DNA from: Perca fluviatilis
Taxonomy: Eukaryota > Chordata > Actinopteri > Perciformes > Percidae
Length of the DNA stretch: 64,000 nucleotides
Direction: 5' to 3'
Assembly (NCBI RefSeq): GCF_010015445.1
Contig: NC_053119.1
Span: 10,834,550 to 10,898,549, forward strand
Part shown: positions 13,001 to 26,915 of the stretch, piece after piece
Position numbering within the stretch: position 1 is the first letter of the stretch
Layout of the letters: every line of letters begins with the position of its first letter
Notes under the pieces: model-generated
The model's database searches: none
What the model saw: only the letters and a program-made list of their open reading frames with translations
What the model was told of the DNA's origin: nothing
Made by a program: the position numbers and the translations under genes

Positions 13001-13671
13001 AAGAATAATGTTTATTAATAACTGTTTATTATGCATTTTCAAATATAACTCTAACCCGGGGGATAAAATGTAAGAATTACAAAATATCTAAAATTATAAT
13101 TCACAGTTGGTCTAAGCAAATCTTCCCTAAAAAATGAGCTTGGATCAACAAAATTATGCAGACCTACTTTACATTTTGTAGTTAATGTTGGTTCTGAACT
13201 GCCAGGACACTTACAATTCTGTACAAATAAAACATGTGAAATCCACCATGACACAATGTGGCTATATAGCCTTTTTCCTATCACAGATTGATATAGAGTA
13301 GTACACTGTGTAAACAGCAGGTTTCTGGTAGGTTTTCCTTTCCTGGACAAATCTGTTTTGGACAGAAGGTAATATGGTTTATTATATTTCCAGCAGAAGC
13401 AAAAGTAATTTGTTTGTAATGAACAGAAAAATACCTTGGTAGAAAAAATATCAACATAAAACTAAGAAAAAGACATTACCGTACAGTAAGTCACCATGAT
13501 ACACAAATTATCTCAGAGAAATACCATTCATAAACACCACAGATGTCACCAAAATAAAAGGATACTGTGGATTACCAGTTTAAAGGATAGGAGGGCAATC
13601 TAAATCCCTACTTCGGGTAATGATGTTTTTTCCCAAAAAAAACCAAATATACAGCAAGTTTAATTCTTCCC

Positions 13672-14028
13672 TTGCCTGCCTTGTTGCCTCGAAAGCTACA
13701 GTATGGCCCCCTCCGTCCTCCGCTGCAGCAGCGCGGCAAATCACTGGACTGTCTGTTGAGACTTTATGAACCAGCGAGCTGGACAGCAGGAGACATCAGG
13801 AGTAGCTGGAAGGCTGTGTTGCACCGTATGAAGGATCAGGGCTGGGGACTGATGGATGGTCTTTTAGGGGCAAAGTTACGAGTGAGGAGCAAAGGTTTTA
13901 TACCAGCTGAGGCTCTGACAAATCACATGTGGAGCTACGAAGTTGGCCGCCGAATTGCTGCATGCGGTGAGGTCATTCAGGCAGGAACTGGACGGCTATT
14001 AGACACCAAGTACAATGGGCCGACGTGA
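13672..14028 (+). other. Unidentified 118-codon ORF, probably non-coding
   Basis: An open frame of 118 codons without low-complexity sequence, in a segment somewhat richer in G+C than its surroundings. It includes GLMDGLLGAKLRVRSKGFIP and HMWSYEVGRRIAACGE. I recognise no family. No clear acceptor/donor pair was fixed, although GCATGCG|GTGAGG (about 13962) would be a usable donor. It lies on the strand opposite MYO9A, inside its intron. Chance, an old retrocopy and an antisense transcript are all possible. Confidence 0.2.
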
Positions 14029-14567
14029 CCTTAATACTGAATGTTCAGCATTTGAAGCGACAGAGTTTGAGGATGATGGATGAAGACGGAAAGTGATATA
14101 AGTCAGGCTCAGCGAGGAAGAGAGGAGATAAGATGAGGTGAGAAGAGAGAGAAAGCTGTGGAAAGAAGATGAACAAAAGAGGTGGCGAAGTAGAGGAGGC
14201 TAAACGCCTGTTACGTCTTGTTTTGATACGGTTGAATTTGCAGTGCTGACAGCATGTGGAGATAAGGCCGCAAGCTGACGTGGTGGAGGAATGAGCTCGT
14301 GCTTTAAATTGGAGAGAGAGTGAAAGAGTAGAGGACGTCTTAATGAGAGCGTGCCAGTCATTTGACTGGAGGACAGGTTCAGCCCCGGGTCACGCCCATT
14401 CAGAGCCATCACTCAGGTGCTAATGTTAGAAAACAGAGCTCCTTCCGTGTAGGCATTAATATTTAAAGAGAAAGAGTCAGACAGAGAAATTTTACTTACT
14501 TACTTATTTTATTTATACTGTAAAGATGCATTTGATGCTCTGAAATTTGATCTGAAAGGGTAATTCA

Positions 14568-15449
14568 TTAAAGTGATGGTTCGGAGTAATTTCACCCTAG
14601 GGTCCTTTGCACCATGACCTCGAGCCAAACACCCCCCCCAGAAGCTTTTTTCACATGGGTCTAACATTGGGAGAGTTAGCGTAGAGTAGCGTTATCAGCT
14701 GAATAGCTTAGCGCAGGGGCTAATGGACCCACGTTTGTATCTCGTAAATGACCCCACTAATAATGCCCGAAATGATACCAAACTTCTACACTAGTACAAA
14801 TAGGTTATGCACTCATAAAACGATGGATTGGAAAGTTTGTAAGTACACCAGAAGTTTATGAACACTTGCCTGCTCTCTTCTGCTCTCTGTTGCTGCTGCT
14901 GCTACCTGCAGTTAGACGAGTGCTTAGGGCCGTCTACAAATTACTACACTGAAAAGAGATACAACAAAAATATTTATTAATTTAATGATTAAATAAGGTA
15001 ATGTCTCCAAACTTACCTCAATTATTGTCTCCTGCTAGTTATACTACAGCACTTACTTTAAAAAATAAGTTAAATTAATAAATATTTTTGTTGCATCTCT
15101 TTTCGGTGTTGTAATTTGTAGACGGCCCTAAGCACTCGTCTTACAGCAGCAAAAAAAACAGCAAAAAAAAAAAAAAAAAAAAAAATTTTTTTAAAAAAAA
15201 TTTTAATATAAAATTTTTGCATAACCTATTTGTACTAGTGTAGACGTTTGGTATCATTTCGGGCATTATTAGTGGGGTCATTTCCGAGATACAAACGTGG
15301 GTCCATTAGCCCCTGCGCTAAGCTATTCAGCTGATAACGCTACTCTACGCTAACTCTCCCAATGTTAGACCCAGGTGAAAAAAGCTGTTTGGCTCGAGGT
15401 CATGGTGCAAAGGACCCTAGGGTGAAATTACTCCGAACCATCACTTTAA
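14568..15449. mobile_element. TTAA-flanked 882-bp foldback element
   Basis: TTAA at 14568-14571 and at 15446-15449 flank two very long inverted arms. The left arm opens AAGTGATGGTTCGGAGTAAT and the right arm ends with its reverse complement. Matching pairs continue inward: CTAATGGACCCACGTTTGTA with its inverse at 15292-15311, and GAGTGCTTAGGGCCGTCTAC (14919-14938) with its inverse near 15117-15136. Pairing resumes to an A/T-rich loop near 15000-15050. The left arm carries a GCTGCTGCTG run where the right arm has a poly(A)/AT tract (15151-15200). TTAA target sites suggest a piggyBac- or Kolobok-type MITE. No transposase is present. Confidence 0.8.
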
Positions 15450-16509
15450 CTACAACTTCCCAGAATTGCCGTCTCTCCCCAACAAAGCCTGCAAGTCTAC
15501 ATTGTGGTTGCATTTGTCCATTAGATGCTGTATTAGAAGTGCATTAAATGCATTTATGTTTTTCTTTATTTGTTCAGGAACTATCAGGCAGCATTTGCAG
15601 TCAGCATCAATAAATGTTACAACTTGTGTACATCTTCATCCACACAGTCAGAGCGCACCAATTCTTTAGATGAGGTGGAAACTAGGCTAACAGGATTGTG
15701 ATAAATGGACTTTTAGTCTTGTTTATGCTTTTATAAAAGACTTAAGACTTGCATTTTAGTGACTCGCAAAGTTCTCTTCTATCCACTGATTGTGTACAGA
15801 CCCTTTTCTCTCTGATGAAGAGGTGTGTTTGTCATCTTTAATACTCCTACATTTGTACATCTCCAGATCGTTCTTTGGCAAAGAAAGACAATAAAAACTG
15901 ATATCTTACAGCAGCAGTGCAGCAAACATGCAGTAAATTACCCCGCGTCTATAACAAATGCATTAGAGGAGACGGGGAGTCTTTAGGATCATATAAAAAA
16001 GTAGGGAAAGCTGCCAGAGCCAGGCACACATCCAAGATATTAAATACAGATGAGAAGCCCAACTTGTCCTGCAGGTCTTCAAGAGTCTGGCTGGTAAACA
16101 GTAACACCCCCTCCTCTCCCACAGTCGGTTCTCACCAGCATAACAGCAATAAACGGCAAACTTCAGCATTCCTGCTCACATACACAACACTGCTCACATA
16201 CACACATAAACACACACAAGTTCACTTAACTTTAAATCTCTCGACACAGAATGGGTGTTTTCCTCCCCAGTCGCAAAAACTGAGGGTTGTACTGTACTAC
16301 TGATGATTTCATTAGTAGTTACACGGTTAATTTGAGCTGTGACTAACACAGAGTTATTCTTGTGTACCTCCACATACACTCGCTACCGCCCCTGATCACT
16401 CATCAGTGAAGATCATTTAAGGATTACAGGCATATGTCAAACTCCCCGTGGGTTTACTCCTCACTAGTGGCTGCTGCTGATCTACAGTAGCTAGTGGAGC
16501 TTACTTCTA

Positions 16510-16644
<135 letters not shown>

Positions 16645-17564
16645 GCATCAGCTCAGACGAACGCCACACCTTGTGGTCACACATGTGGATTCAAAACTAA
16701 GAAAGATGTGTGTGTGATTTGCATGCAGCTGGCATCGTGGAAGCCTAGAATTCACCTGGAGTTTTGACTCATTTGTCTCATTTGTGTACAGTATTTTTCA
16801 ATCCTAACATATTCCGGGATTTTCGAAATTAAAAACAAAAATAAAGCAGCCGTATCTGTACAGTAGGTTTAGAAGGTTCTCTGACTTATTGGGCTCTTGA
16901 AACCTTTTGTAGAACATTTATTCTCATTGGGTTAGGGTTAGTTTTTCCCCTCTCCATTGATATCTACAAGTGCCCTTTAGCAACATACACAATCCGGCCC
17001 AAAACTGTTCCAGTAGATTTGCTTATATAAGAGCCTCAGTGTGCTTTAAACAAAAGTGCTTATCGGATCATCGAACAGCATCTAAAACAACTCCACCCAC
17101 CCCACTAAACCTTTCTGATGTTGGCATAAGGGGGGCGTTTTCCAAATTTTCAGAAATTGACAATCCCATTCACTGGGTGCAGGATGCATGCAGGATTTGA
17201 ACTTGACTTGAACTATATCCGTTACTTTTCAGGTGTATGACCGAGTACAACATCATGATTGTCTTTGAAGAGAGATTGTCTGAAAGTGGATGCTGTTATC
17301 TCCATTTGTTCAATTCATTGCATCCCACCCCTCACTGTGATGACTCTATGATGGCTTTTTTACCCTCAAAACAGGTTTTACCTTCAGACGTGGGGTCGGA
17401 CAACCTAGTTTGTTTAAAACACACTGAGCCATTAAGATGGTGCTTCTACTGCAGCATTTACTACTGCCAGTGTGAATGTGTTACTGGAAAACACAGAATG
17501 TGTTCAGGCAATTTTCCCTGAAAAGGTAAAAAAAGAAGCTAAATAGTAAATGCCTTGTGTGTGC

Positions 17565-17566
<2 letters not shown>

Positions 17567-17663
<97 letters not shown>

Positions 17664-17671
17664 TGTGTGTG
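17567..17671. repeat. (TG)n microsatellite
   Basis: A TG tract of about 105 bp with one phase slip (GTGGTG) near 17656. It is the first of two tracts about 100 bp apart in the same sense. Confidence 0.98.
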
Positions 17672-17768
17672 AATTTCAGCAGTGCTACAGGAACTGAGCC
17701 CACACAGTCACAAACATCTGCCAGAAACTCATGCACAGAGACAGAGTGCCGAGTCATTCAGTGTGACG

Positions 17769-17770
<2 letters not shown>

Positions 17771-17862
<92 letters not shown>

Positions 17863-17868
17863 GTGTGT
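17771..17868. repeat. (GT)n microsatellite
   Basis: A GT tract of about 98 bp with a single GC interruption near 17858. Confidence 0.98.
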
Positions 17869-18429
17869 AAAAGAAAAAAAAAATGCATGTGCTTCTGCAC
17901 TGACAAAGATGCTAGCACAACACTCAGGGCAGCAGTTTTTTCAGATTTCTTTCCCATCATACTCTACAACTCAGCTTGGTTAGAGGCTGCAATACCTTTA
18001 GCTGTAGTGCTTCTTCTCTTCTAGTTGTAAGTATTTTGAGCAATTTGTATAAGAGGGGATACAATGACAAAATAAAAGGAGAAGAAGAGGTGAGGGTGAA
18101 GAAGAAGAGGAAACAGGAAGAGGAAGTAGAGAAGAGCCACTTCCCCATCCTCTGCACTATTACATTCCCCCATGGGGAATGACATCTCCTCAATGTACTA
18201 TCACGCACACGCACACGCACACAAATGGAGCATCAATGTCAGAAAAAGACCACTGTGGGGAGCTGTATTGATTGAAGACCCCCTCTTAACTACAATCAGA
18301 CATCATCTGAGCATCTCTGTTGCCGTGGTTACAGGCTGATCGAAATAAATTAGTGCCTTGTGCATCTTTTATCCTCTCAATGTGATATTACTGTGTTTTC
18401 TGTGTAGAATGTTGCACTACTGTTATAGA

Positions 18430-18800
18430 GTGCGGATCAGGACGCATTTTTCTGTCCAAGCCCGGCCCACATCCGACAGGCATTAAGATATTTGTGTCGG
18501 AGCCCGACCCGAGCCCGACACAGTTAAAATCTTGGTTTTTTTCCTCATACTAATGACACATGTGTTTGTTTGTGTGAAAAGCCCGCTTTTATTAAGCAAC
18601 TGTAGGAAGGCATTCAGAAATGTCAACAGATGAGCGCATCAGCGCACACGGGGCAACAAGCGCACGTTAACACAGGCACGCACCTACATAATAAGCTTTT
18701 TTAAATTTAAAATGTTCAATGCCTTATCGCGCTGATGTGACCGAGCCCGACCCGAACCCGAACGTCATTTCTAAATATCTGTCCGAACTCGGTTCGGGTA
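18430..18800. mobile_element. Probable hAT-like MITE with GCCCGACCCG-rich ends
   Basis: GCCCGACCCGAGCCCGACAC near 18502 and GAGCCCGACCCGAACCCGAA near 18744, with TTCGGGTATCC at the end, are the GC-rich repeated motifs of a widespread fish non-autonomous element. The middle is A/T-rich with GCGCA motifs. The exact termini and target duplication were not resolved. Confidence 0.45.
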
Positions 18801-19856
18801 TCCTTCCTCTATACTGTTACGCTATGTTTTTGTCAAGGATCATAATAGAAATAGGTTGTTTTTGTTGTTTTGGAGTTAACAGTTTTTATTATTGTGTTTT
18901 TCTACTTCCCAAATCCCTCTTTCCCTTTCAATTCCTTCTTTTCATGCTACATAACCAGCTGCAGATCGTGCAGCAGTTAAAGTAGCACAGATGGGGGGTT
19001 TTTTTGGCCACTTGAGGACAGCAGAAAAACCTAAAACATCTGTGGGCCCTAAAACCAAAACAATGAGCTGAAAGACGACATGACACTACGTAGGAAACAG
19101 TGGTGGTAATTCTCTGTGAGTGTGTCTATTTCATATAAAATGGAGTCAACAAAAGAGGGGCAAGCAACATTTTCAAAACAAAATATCTTATTTAAAAAAA
19201 ACATTCTTCACAGGGTTTTACAGAGCTGAAGGTATAATTAAAATGTAAGCATGCCCTTTCAGCACCAAATTAAATGTTTTGATTCTTTTTTGCTTCTTTT
19301 GTAATTTTATTAATGATGAAATGCATTATATCATTAGTTCTATCATTTGAGATATAAATGCCATGGCCAAAATGTTACTGCAACCCCTTATGTGCTAAAA
19401 CTGTATTATTTATAGAATACTAAAAATCATGTGAATTTAGTCATATACAGATTTTTATGTGTATCATAAATTCTTATATCGGCTTATGAATGTGAGCAAG
19501 CTGCACTGCACAAACAAAAGAGAGAGAGTTTTATGTGGCTCTATTCTTTCTCAGTTAGCTCAGGATGCAGCTAACCAACCCCCGGGCGACACAGATGACT
19601 CTGTAAGTGATGAACAGCGAGTGGTTATTGATCCGAGCCTGTGTGCAGAGACAAAATGTCGACCTCGCCTGCATGGTGGTGGGGTGTGTCCTGCGAGCCT
19701 TCTGTCTGAGCATGAACGTGACCGACAGGAAGTGAGTCTGAGACAGACAGCCTGTGGTTTGCTTCTATGTGCATCATGTTATTTAATGTGACCACATGAA
19801 AAAACAGATGATGCATCTTGTATTTGAGTGATAAGACAGACTTATTGGTTGGTACA

Positions 19857-20162
19857 TTAAAGGGATACGCCACCGTTTGTTGAAATAGGGCTTATCACGG
19901 TCTCCCCTAGCTGTATATGGGCCAATGCATTTTTGCCAACGCAAACGGCAATGCAACACCGGCAGCGCCCCCGCTAGTTAGCTTAGCGTAGTGAATGGAA
20001 TCCTGTGTTGCCGGTTAGCATGTTGTGAGTTAAAGTGAGCCAACAAAAGACAAAAACAACCTAATTACTTGCACTGAGACAAAAAATGCATTGGCCCACC
20101 TATCTACAGCCAGGGTAGACCGTGATAAGCACTATTTCAACAAACGGTGGCGTATTCCTTAA
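19857..20162. mobile_element. TTAA-flanked MITE with about 80-bp terminal inverted repeats
   Basis: TTAA at both ends (19857-19860 and 20159-20162). The left arm ATACGCCACCGTTTGTTGAA runs through GGCTTATCACGGTCT to GGGCCAATGCATTTTT, and the right arm is its inverse with a few mismatches. The interior is about 140 bp and non-coding. Target site and structure fit a piggyBac- or Kolobok-type MITE. Confidence 0.85.
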
Positions 20163-20404
20163 ACAAAACTGCTAGTACTAAGGTCAAAACTACAAAACCA
20201 ATGATACAGGTTTGATAGGTTGAGGGTTAATTAATTATTTTACACAGGAAGAGTAGAGCAGGTAAAAGAGGTGTTTAGTGTGTAGCAAAGTTTGTGTTTC
20301 AGCAGTTTTTGTGATTCACTTATTGTTGTTATTGCACAGGACGAATATTCATTCTGAATTGGTTTCCTGATTTCCAGAGATATTTATGCAAAAGAGGAGT
20401 CATG

Positions 20405-20760
20405 TTGCTGACAAGACTAACCATGCTAATGGCTCTGTGAGGCTTTACTTAAGCACAGCAGTGCTTTGAGCTAAATGCTTATGTCAGCATGCTAACATGC
20501 TCACAATGACAATGCTAACAAGCTTATTTATCATGTTCGCCACCTTAGTTTAGATGGGTTAGCATGCATAGCATTAGCACTAAACACAGCAGCTAAGCCT
20601 GATGGGAGTGTCAGTTTTGCAGGAATTTAGAAATAAACCAAATATATGAAATTTAATGTCAATGCCACAAAGAGCTGTTGAGATATTTCAGTTCCAGACC
20701 AAAGTGGTGGACTGACCGACAGAACAACACGTCGCTAGCGTGGTTAAAAACCATCATGCC
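20405..20760. repeat. Fish interspersed repeat (GCTAACATGCTAACA type)
   Basis: Runs of CATGCTAACATGCTCACAAT and the tail GAGATATTTCAGTTCCAGAC, then AAAGTGGTGGACTGACCGAC, match the pattern of a very common teleost repeat, probably the 3' part of a non-LTR element or a related SINE. Identification is from memory of the motif order. Confidence 0.5.
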
Positions 20761-20934
20761 TTGTCTACTGGACCAATAAATGCAACTACAAATGTAAAAC
20801 AATAACCTTGAATATATGTTGGTCAAATATTCTGTGCAGGGATACATGTTGTAATTGAAACAACTGACTTAGTTTCAAAATGTGAAACTTATACCAACTT
20901 TTCATATAAATTACACCCAAACTCGATGTGCCAG

Positions 20935-21110
20935 CGTAGTTCACCTGGTTGAGCGTGCACCCCATGTATAGAGGCTCAGTCCTTGCCGCAGCGGCTGCAG
21001 GTTAGATGCGGCCCTTTGCTGCATGCCATTCCCCGTCTCTCTCCCCCTTTCCTCTCTTCAGCTCTCCTGTCTAATTAAGGCCTAAAAAGCCCCATAAAAA
21101 GAAAAAAATC
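20935..21110 (+). mobile_element. tRNA-derived SINE, family A, copy 1
   Basis: The tRNA-like head AGTTCACCTGGTTGAGCGTG (box A region) is followed by GGCTGCAGGTTAGATGCGG (degenerate box B), the body CCCTTTGCTGCATGCCATTC, a C/T-rich segment and an A-rich tail. The same body occurs near 26690, 39795 and, inverted, 45790. Confidence 0.7.
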
Positions 21111-22515
21111 TTAAATTACGCCCAAACTCTCTTGCTGTAACTGTGCAGAATAAACGTAGTTGTGAGTCTGAGCCAAGGACAAGTTTGGCCTACATTTCTC
21201 TCCCACAACCTGAGCAAGGCCAACAGAAAACACCCCCACCCATGTGCTCCAGAATAAGAGGTGATCTGCCCGCAGCTTTGGCTCTCAAGGTGCGGTCAGC
21301 TGAACACTATCCAGAGGAGCTATTGCTGAGTAACTACTGGACACCGCAGAGCTGTGGAAAATGAAAGAGGAGAATTTAAAAGGCCGGGCAGGAACAACAA
21401 CAGACACGCTTAATAACGCACAGGCCCGCTTCATCGTGAGCGAGGAAACCTGCGTCTGAAATGTCAACAGAACGACCACAGACGTACCAGCAGCTTTCCC
21501 TCTAACCGCTGCGCAGTTAACCAACATCAACAGTCCTACTTTGCAAATGATGCTACCAAAACCAATCGAACCCCCCAGGGTCACAGTGTCACTAATGGCT
21601 CCATCATCCTCATTGATCCTCCAGTTCCCACCTCTGTTTCCCGTTGGTCCTGCAGCTCTATGCTCTTGCAACGATCAATATCTGCCTCTCCGTTTTGTGC
21701 ATTAGATGTCCACATTGTTCATTTTCAAATAATCAATGCCGTGATAAACTCTGATTTTTATTTCTGCTGCAGAGCTCCAAAATTCTAGAGGATGGAGCAA
21801 GTTAGGCTAAATTATTTGACATCGATGTGATACATTTCCATCAAATCACGTGCAAATATAAGAATATTTGAGAATGTACAGTACAACAAAGCTTATTTTA
21901 TACAGCATACTCACTCTAAGCTGCCCTGGTTTTGACGGTCAGAGATGTAAAATGTCTGGACCAATGAAATGCCCAAAAATGATGCAATCCTCTTTTAACC
22001 CTTAATTTAAAAAAGCTTTTTTCCCCCCTTTCCGCTACTTTCCAATCATACCCAAAGGGGCTCAGGCTGAGTAATGTTTGTGGACTTCCTCATGCATAAT
22101 TTCTGCGCTGTAATGAATAGCGGGGCCGTGGCGTTTTGGGAAGATCAAAGCAAAGCAAGTCTGGCCTTAATAATGGCCCTCACAGCACTGGACCAGGAAG
22201 AACCAAACATGTCACGACAGGCAGGATGCAAATATGCGTTTGAATTGACAACATGGGATTATGCTTTTTGATGCAGATGCAAAACTTTGCTCCCCATGCT
22301 ACAGGCTTTTGTGACTTTTGCTGAATGCAGTTTGAAATACACAGTCATGTATACAGAGCAGCGTGACAGGTAAAGTGATTGTTTATTCTGGACACTTGGC
22401 TACTTTCTCTCTGCAGGCCTGTCACTTTTGGTTCACGTCAACAGCCTGCCACACCTTGATTGTGGACGGACAAAACAGGTCAGGAGCTAATACGTGCATA
22501 TGTTTGATCGTTTGA

Positions 22516-22666
<151 letters not shown>

Positions 22667-23642
22667 GCAGTTCCAGTCCTTGCAGACAGAGCCAAATGGT
22701 TTTGAGCTGTAGAGGTCTGCAGCACTTCATATGAAAGTGGCCTGAAACACGACACTGGTCGCCGCACAGCCAGAAAAAGGGTGCTAAAAGAATTACCAGT
22801 GGCATGTCTTTTAAACAAGGAATGGTATTGGACAATCAGCAGGGGATGTCAAACTGCATGTTTGCGTTCAAATTTTGAGCTCTGCCTTTGACAATGGCTC
22901 TTAAATTTCTGAAGAAGCACTGGAATCTAAAATGACATATCGTCTGCTGGAGTCTTTCTCAGGCTTTTATTCCCTTTGATCATCTTTAGGACCTTAAAAG
23001 AATAAGACTTGCAACACTCATCTTTTCAATCCTAACAACAATTCCCCTAAAGAGACTAGATTGATGAATACGATGAATTCATTCCATAAATAAGAAGAGC
23101 TTCAATAGCAACTAACTGCTATATAGTATACTAAATAACTGCTGTATATATAGTATATTCCTCTCAGCTCGTTAACACTGAAATATTGATTAAGAGAGCT
23201 GGAAAGAGCAGAGCGAGTAAGCCTTGATGCCAATTTGTCTCTGCGGGCCACTGCAAAACAAAACAATTCTCTGCAGAAAAACAGCCTTTTGCTCATCGAC
23301 CGCCATTATTAAAGAGATGTCGGTAAAACTGTTGACGCCTCCAACTGCAAACAAGGTCAATTATTACTCTTTGTACTATGAATCTTTAAATCAAGATGAA
23401 AAGCTTTTATGCATAAGACGGCATCTCAATGTCATAGACATGACATGACAGGCAGGAGGGTTCAGTGAAGAAAACACATGCAGCGGGAAGCACAACACAG
23501 ATGAAACAATAGCCAATACAGGAAGTAGTGCGCCCTTTATGTGGCGGTGGAGGTCAGGGAGGTGGATGGACGTAACAGCATCCGAGCTTCATACAGGAGA
23601 CCAGAGTTCATGACCCATTGCAGACCAACATCTAAAAGGGAC

Positions 23643-24207
<565 letters not shown>

Positions 24208-25209
24208 CCATAATGGACGCTTTATTTTTGGCTGATGATGATTATGTTTCAATTATCCTATTAAGAAATCTGTAAAATGGCAGGATGTACATTAGGCATG
24301 TGGAGGTACGGATATGAAAGCACGTTGTGTCCTTGATTGGAAACAACTGATGAAGAAGACAAGAGGCTCCGGTCATGGACTCCCGAGACACAAGACCAAC
24401 CATGGCAACATGGTTGTTAAGGAGTGATGTCATTCAAGTGACAGGAAGAGGCTACGTTATGTTCTCCATGGTCAGCAATAACAGAGGGAGGAAGAGCGAA
24501 GACAAAAGGTCAGAGATCCATAAGGTCGACCCACTTAGCAAACCACCGACTTCAGTGAAACACCACATACAGCTTTAATTAATTTAAAGAGCATTTTACT
24601 AAACAAGTTGGTTACAAAATGTTTTGCAGGGCAAGATGGACCAAGAGAGATACAGATAAACAAATGTATTAGGTGAAATATGCCTGGTGAAAGACCCATG
24701 TCCAATACATTCACTTGGGGGCTGAAGGAATTTCTAAGCCCAGTGTTTAATATTATTGTCGTCTGGGCCTTAATCCAACCTGAGGCAGAGTTCATGTTTG
24801 TAAAAGAGAGAAGGGGGGGCGAGGGGGGTCATCCACAAATCTGAGATCCCTGGACAAAAATAACATGTTTGAGCTCTGACAAGCTCTGTTCACAGACTTG
24901 GAAACACTTCACTCAAACGCTAAGGTGGACCTCTGACTCTGGACACAAAGTCACTTGTTGCAGGACAGTTGCAAAAAAAATGCGGTGTTTCATTAAGAGA
25001 AACTGATAACTGTACACGGTCCACTGGTACTACAGTTTCCAAGAAATGCCAGTTTGACATTTTCATTTGTTTTCTGAGGAAAAGCCTGTATTGTGTGCTT
25101 CGACCCCACCTGCTGTGTGTGTACCAGACCTTGTATTTTAGCAGTTCCAACCAGGCTGGACACAGTAACAATGCAAGGGCTTTGCTGCCGTACATTCATT
25201 GGCAGCCGC

Positions 25210-25212
<3 letters not shown>

Positions 25213-25275
<63 letters not shown>
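25213..25275. repeat. (TC)n microsatellite
   Basis: A pure TC tract of about 63 bp. It reads as a homopurine GA run in the MYO9A transcript sense. Confidence 0.98.
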
Positions 25276-25276
<1 letters not shown>

Positions 25277-26516
25277 GATTATCTTGGTTCTCAGTTTTCA
25301 TTTGGCTGCATCAGCGCACCTCCCTCTTACCCTGAAATCCAAAAGGAAACGAGTCTCTAATTAGGGAAAGAGGAAGATGCTTCAAGGTCCTCTTTTCGTA
25401 CTGGTGGAACATGACCCGAGGAGAAAACAAGGCACTGTGGTCGCTTTCACTTCCACCTCAGAGTTTTCTGCCACAGAGCTCTCTGCATTGCTTTGGCCTC
25501 CTCCACATGAATCATTTCCTGTGATGGCCAGTTTAAATACGCAGACCAGCAAAAGATTAGCACATCCTACCTTTTATTCTCCACTGTCTCTGGTCTGCCT
25601 GAGCACTGGACATTCAATTATGAGAAACCTGAGAGTCTGAACGTGCAGGATGGCCTAAATTACCTACAAGCCTCCTCTACAAGCTGCATTGTTGTCTTTG
25701 CTGCTGCAGTGCTCTGAGCAGGTCACACAGACGGGGGAGGGAGGAAAGAAAATAAAAGCAGAAGAGACAACTGTCAAGTGCAGATCTGAGTAGTGAGGCT
25801 GTGGTGCAAGGCCAGGTAATAACGGGCTCTGCAGGCTGCACGACTGGTTCAACCCTTCATTATAGCACGCGGGCCTTCTCCACATGAGACTACCTTTGGG
25901 GAGAAACATAAACTGAGGCTTTATTTCAGATGTCAAAGACAACACAGCCATGAAATGTACAGTACAGGAAATAATCAGCACACTGAAAGACCACAGCTTA
26001 CCAAATAGTTTCAGAAAAAATACCCAAACAAAACCCCACCCCTCAGGCAAAACATACTCATTTCCAAAGCCACCCCCCAATTTGTCTTTTGCTTCTTCTT
26101 TTTTTTTTTCCTTTTTTTTTTTACAGGCCAGAACATTTCAGTTTCCAAGCAAGCATTTCCTGCAGAAGCAACTATAGGAAATTTAAGGTGTTTACTAAGT
26201 TAGTGGAGCTTTCCTTAATCCTTAGTGATGCTATTCATCAATAAAAACAAGATATACCGACATACAGTACCTCACACTATTTGGTCCGCTGTTCTGTTTT
26301 AAATATTGCAGGAAATGTAGTACAAAGCAGTGAGATGTTAGATGAAGAGCTGCAGATAACGTGCTCGTACTACATCATCAAAATAAACAACTTTCCCTGA
26401 CCACTGTTGACCATCGCAGAAATCTGGGCCTAATTCTTCAACGCAGCGCTGCTGAAGTCCTGCAAACGACATCATGGACATGATGGCCAAAACTGACACA
26501 TGTACATGTTGTCAAT

Positions 26517-26915
26517 AGTGCGGCTGCTACTTATGTTTATAATCTTTATCAATTAACCTGCAGAATATTTTCTGGATTAATGGCTCATCATCTGATCTAT
26601 AAAATGTTGAATAATGGGGCGCCTGGGTAGCTCACCCATATATAGAGGGTTCACTCCTCGACGCAGTGGCCGCGGGTTCGACTCCGACCTGCGGCCCTTT
26701 GCTGCATGTCATTCCCCCTCTCTCTCTCTCCTTTCATGTCTTCAGTGTTCCTGGAGCCCAAGGTGACATGTTCAACCTGCTTTATAGTCCATCATAGACA
26801 AATAAGAAAAGCAATGAATATCTACATTGGAAAGACTGAAACCAGTGATTTTTTTAGGCATTTCAACTTAAATTTCCGTGCATTGACTAACTGACTAAAT
26901 GTTTCAGCTCTAGTT
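26517..26915. mobile_element. hAT-like MITE (CGATTAAT family, copy 3) split by a SINE
   Basis: The left part (CTGCAGAATATTTTCTGGAT, TGATCTATAAAATGTTGAA) and right part (GAGCCCAAGGTGACATGTTC to GTTTCAGCTCTAG) match the order seen in the unbroken copies of this family. The SINE at 26618-26755 separates them. Confidence 0.55.
26618..26755 (+). mobile_element. tRNA-derived SINE, family A, copy 2
   Basis: A clear Pol III head: TGGGTAGCTCACCCATATAT, then box B GGTTCGACTCC (about 26675), the body CCTGCGGCCCTTTGCTGCAT and a C/T-rich stretch. It is inserted in an older MITE of the CGATTAAT family. Confidence 0.8.
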
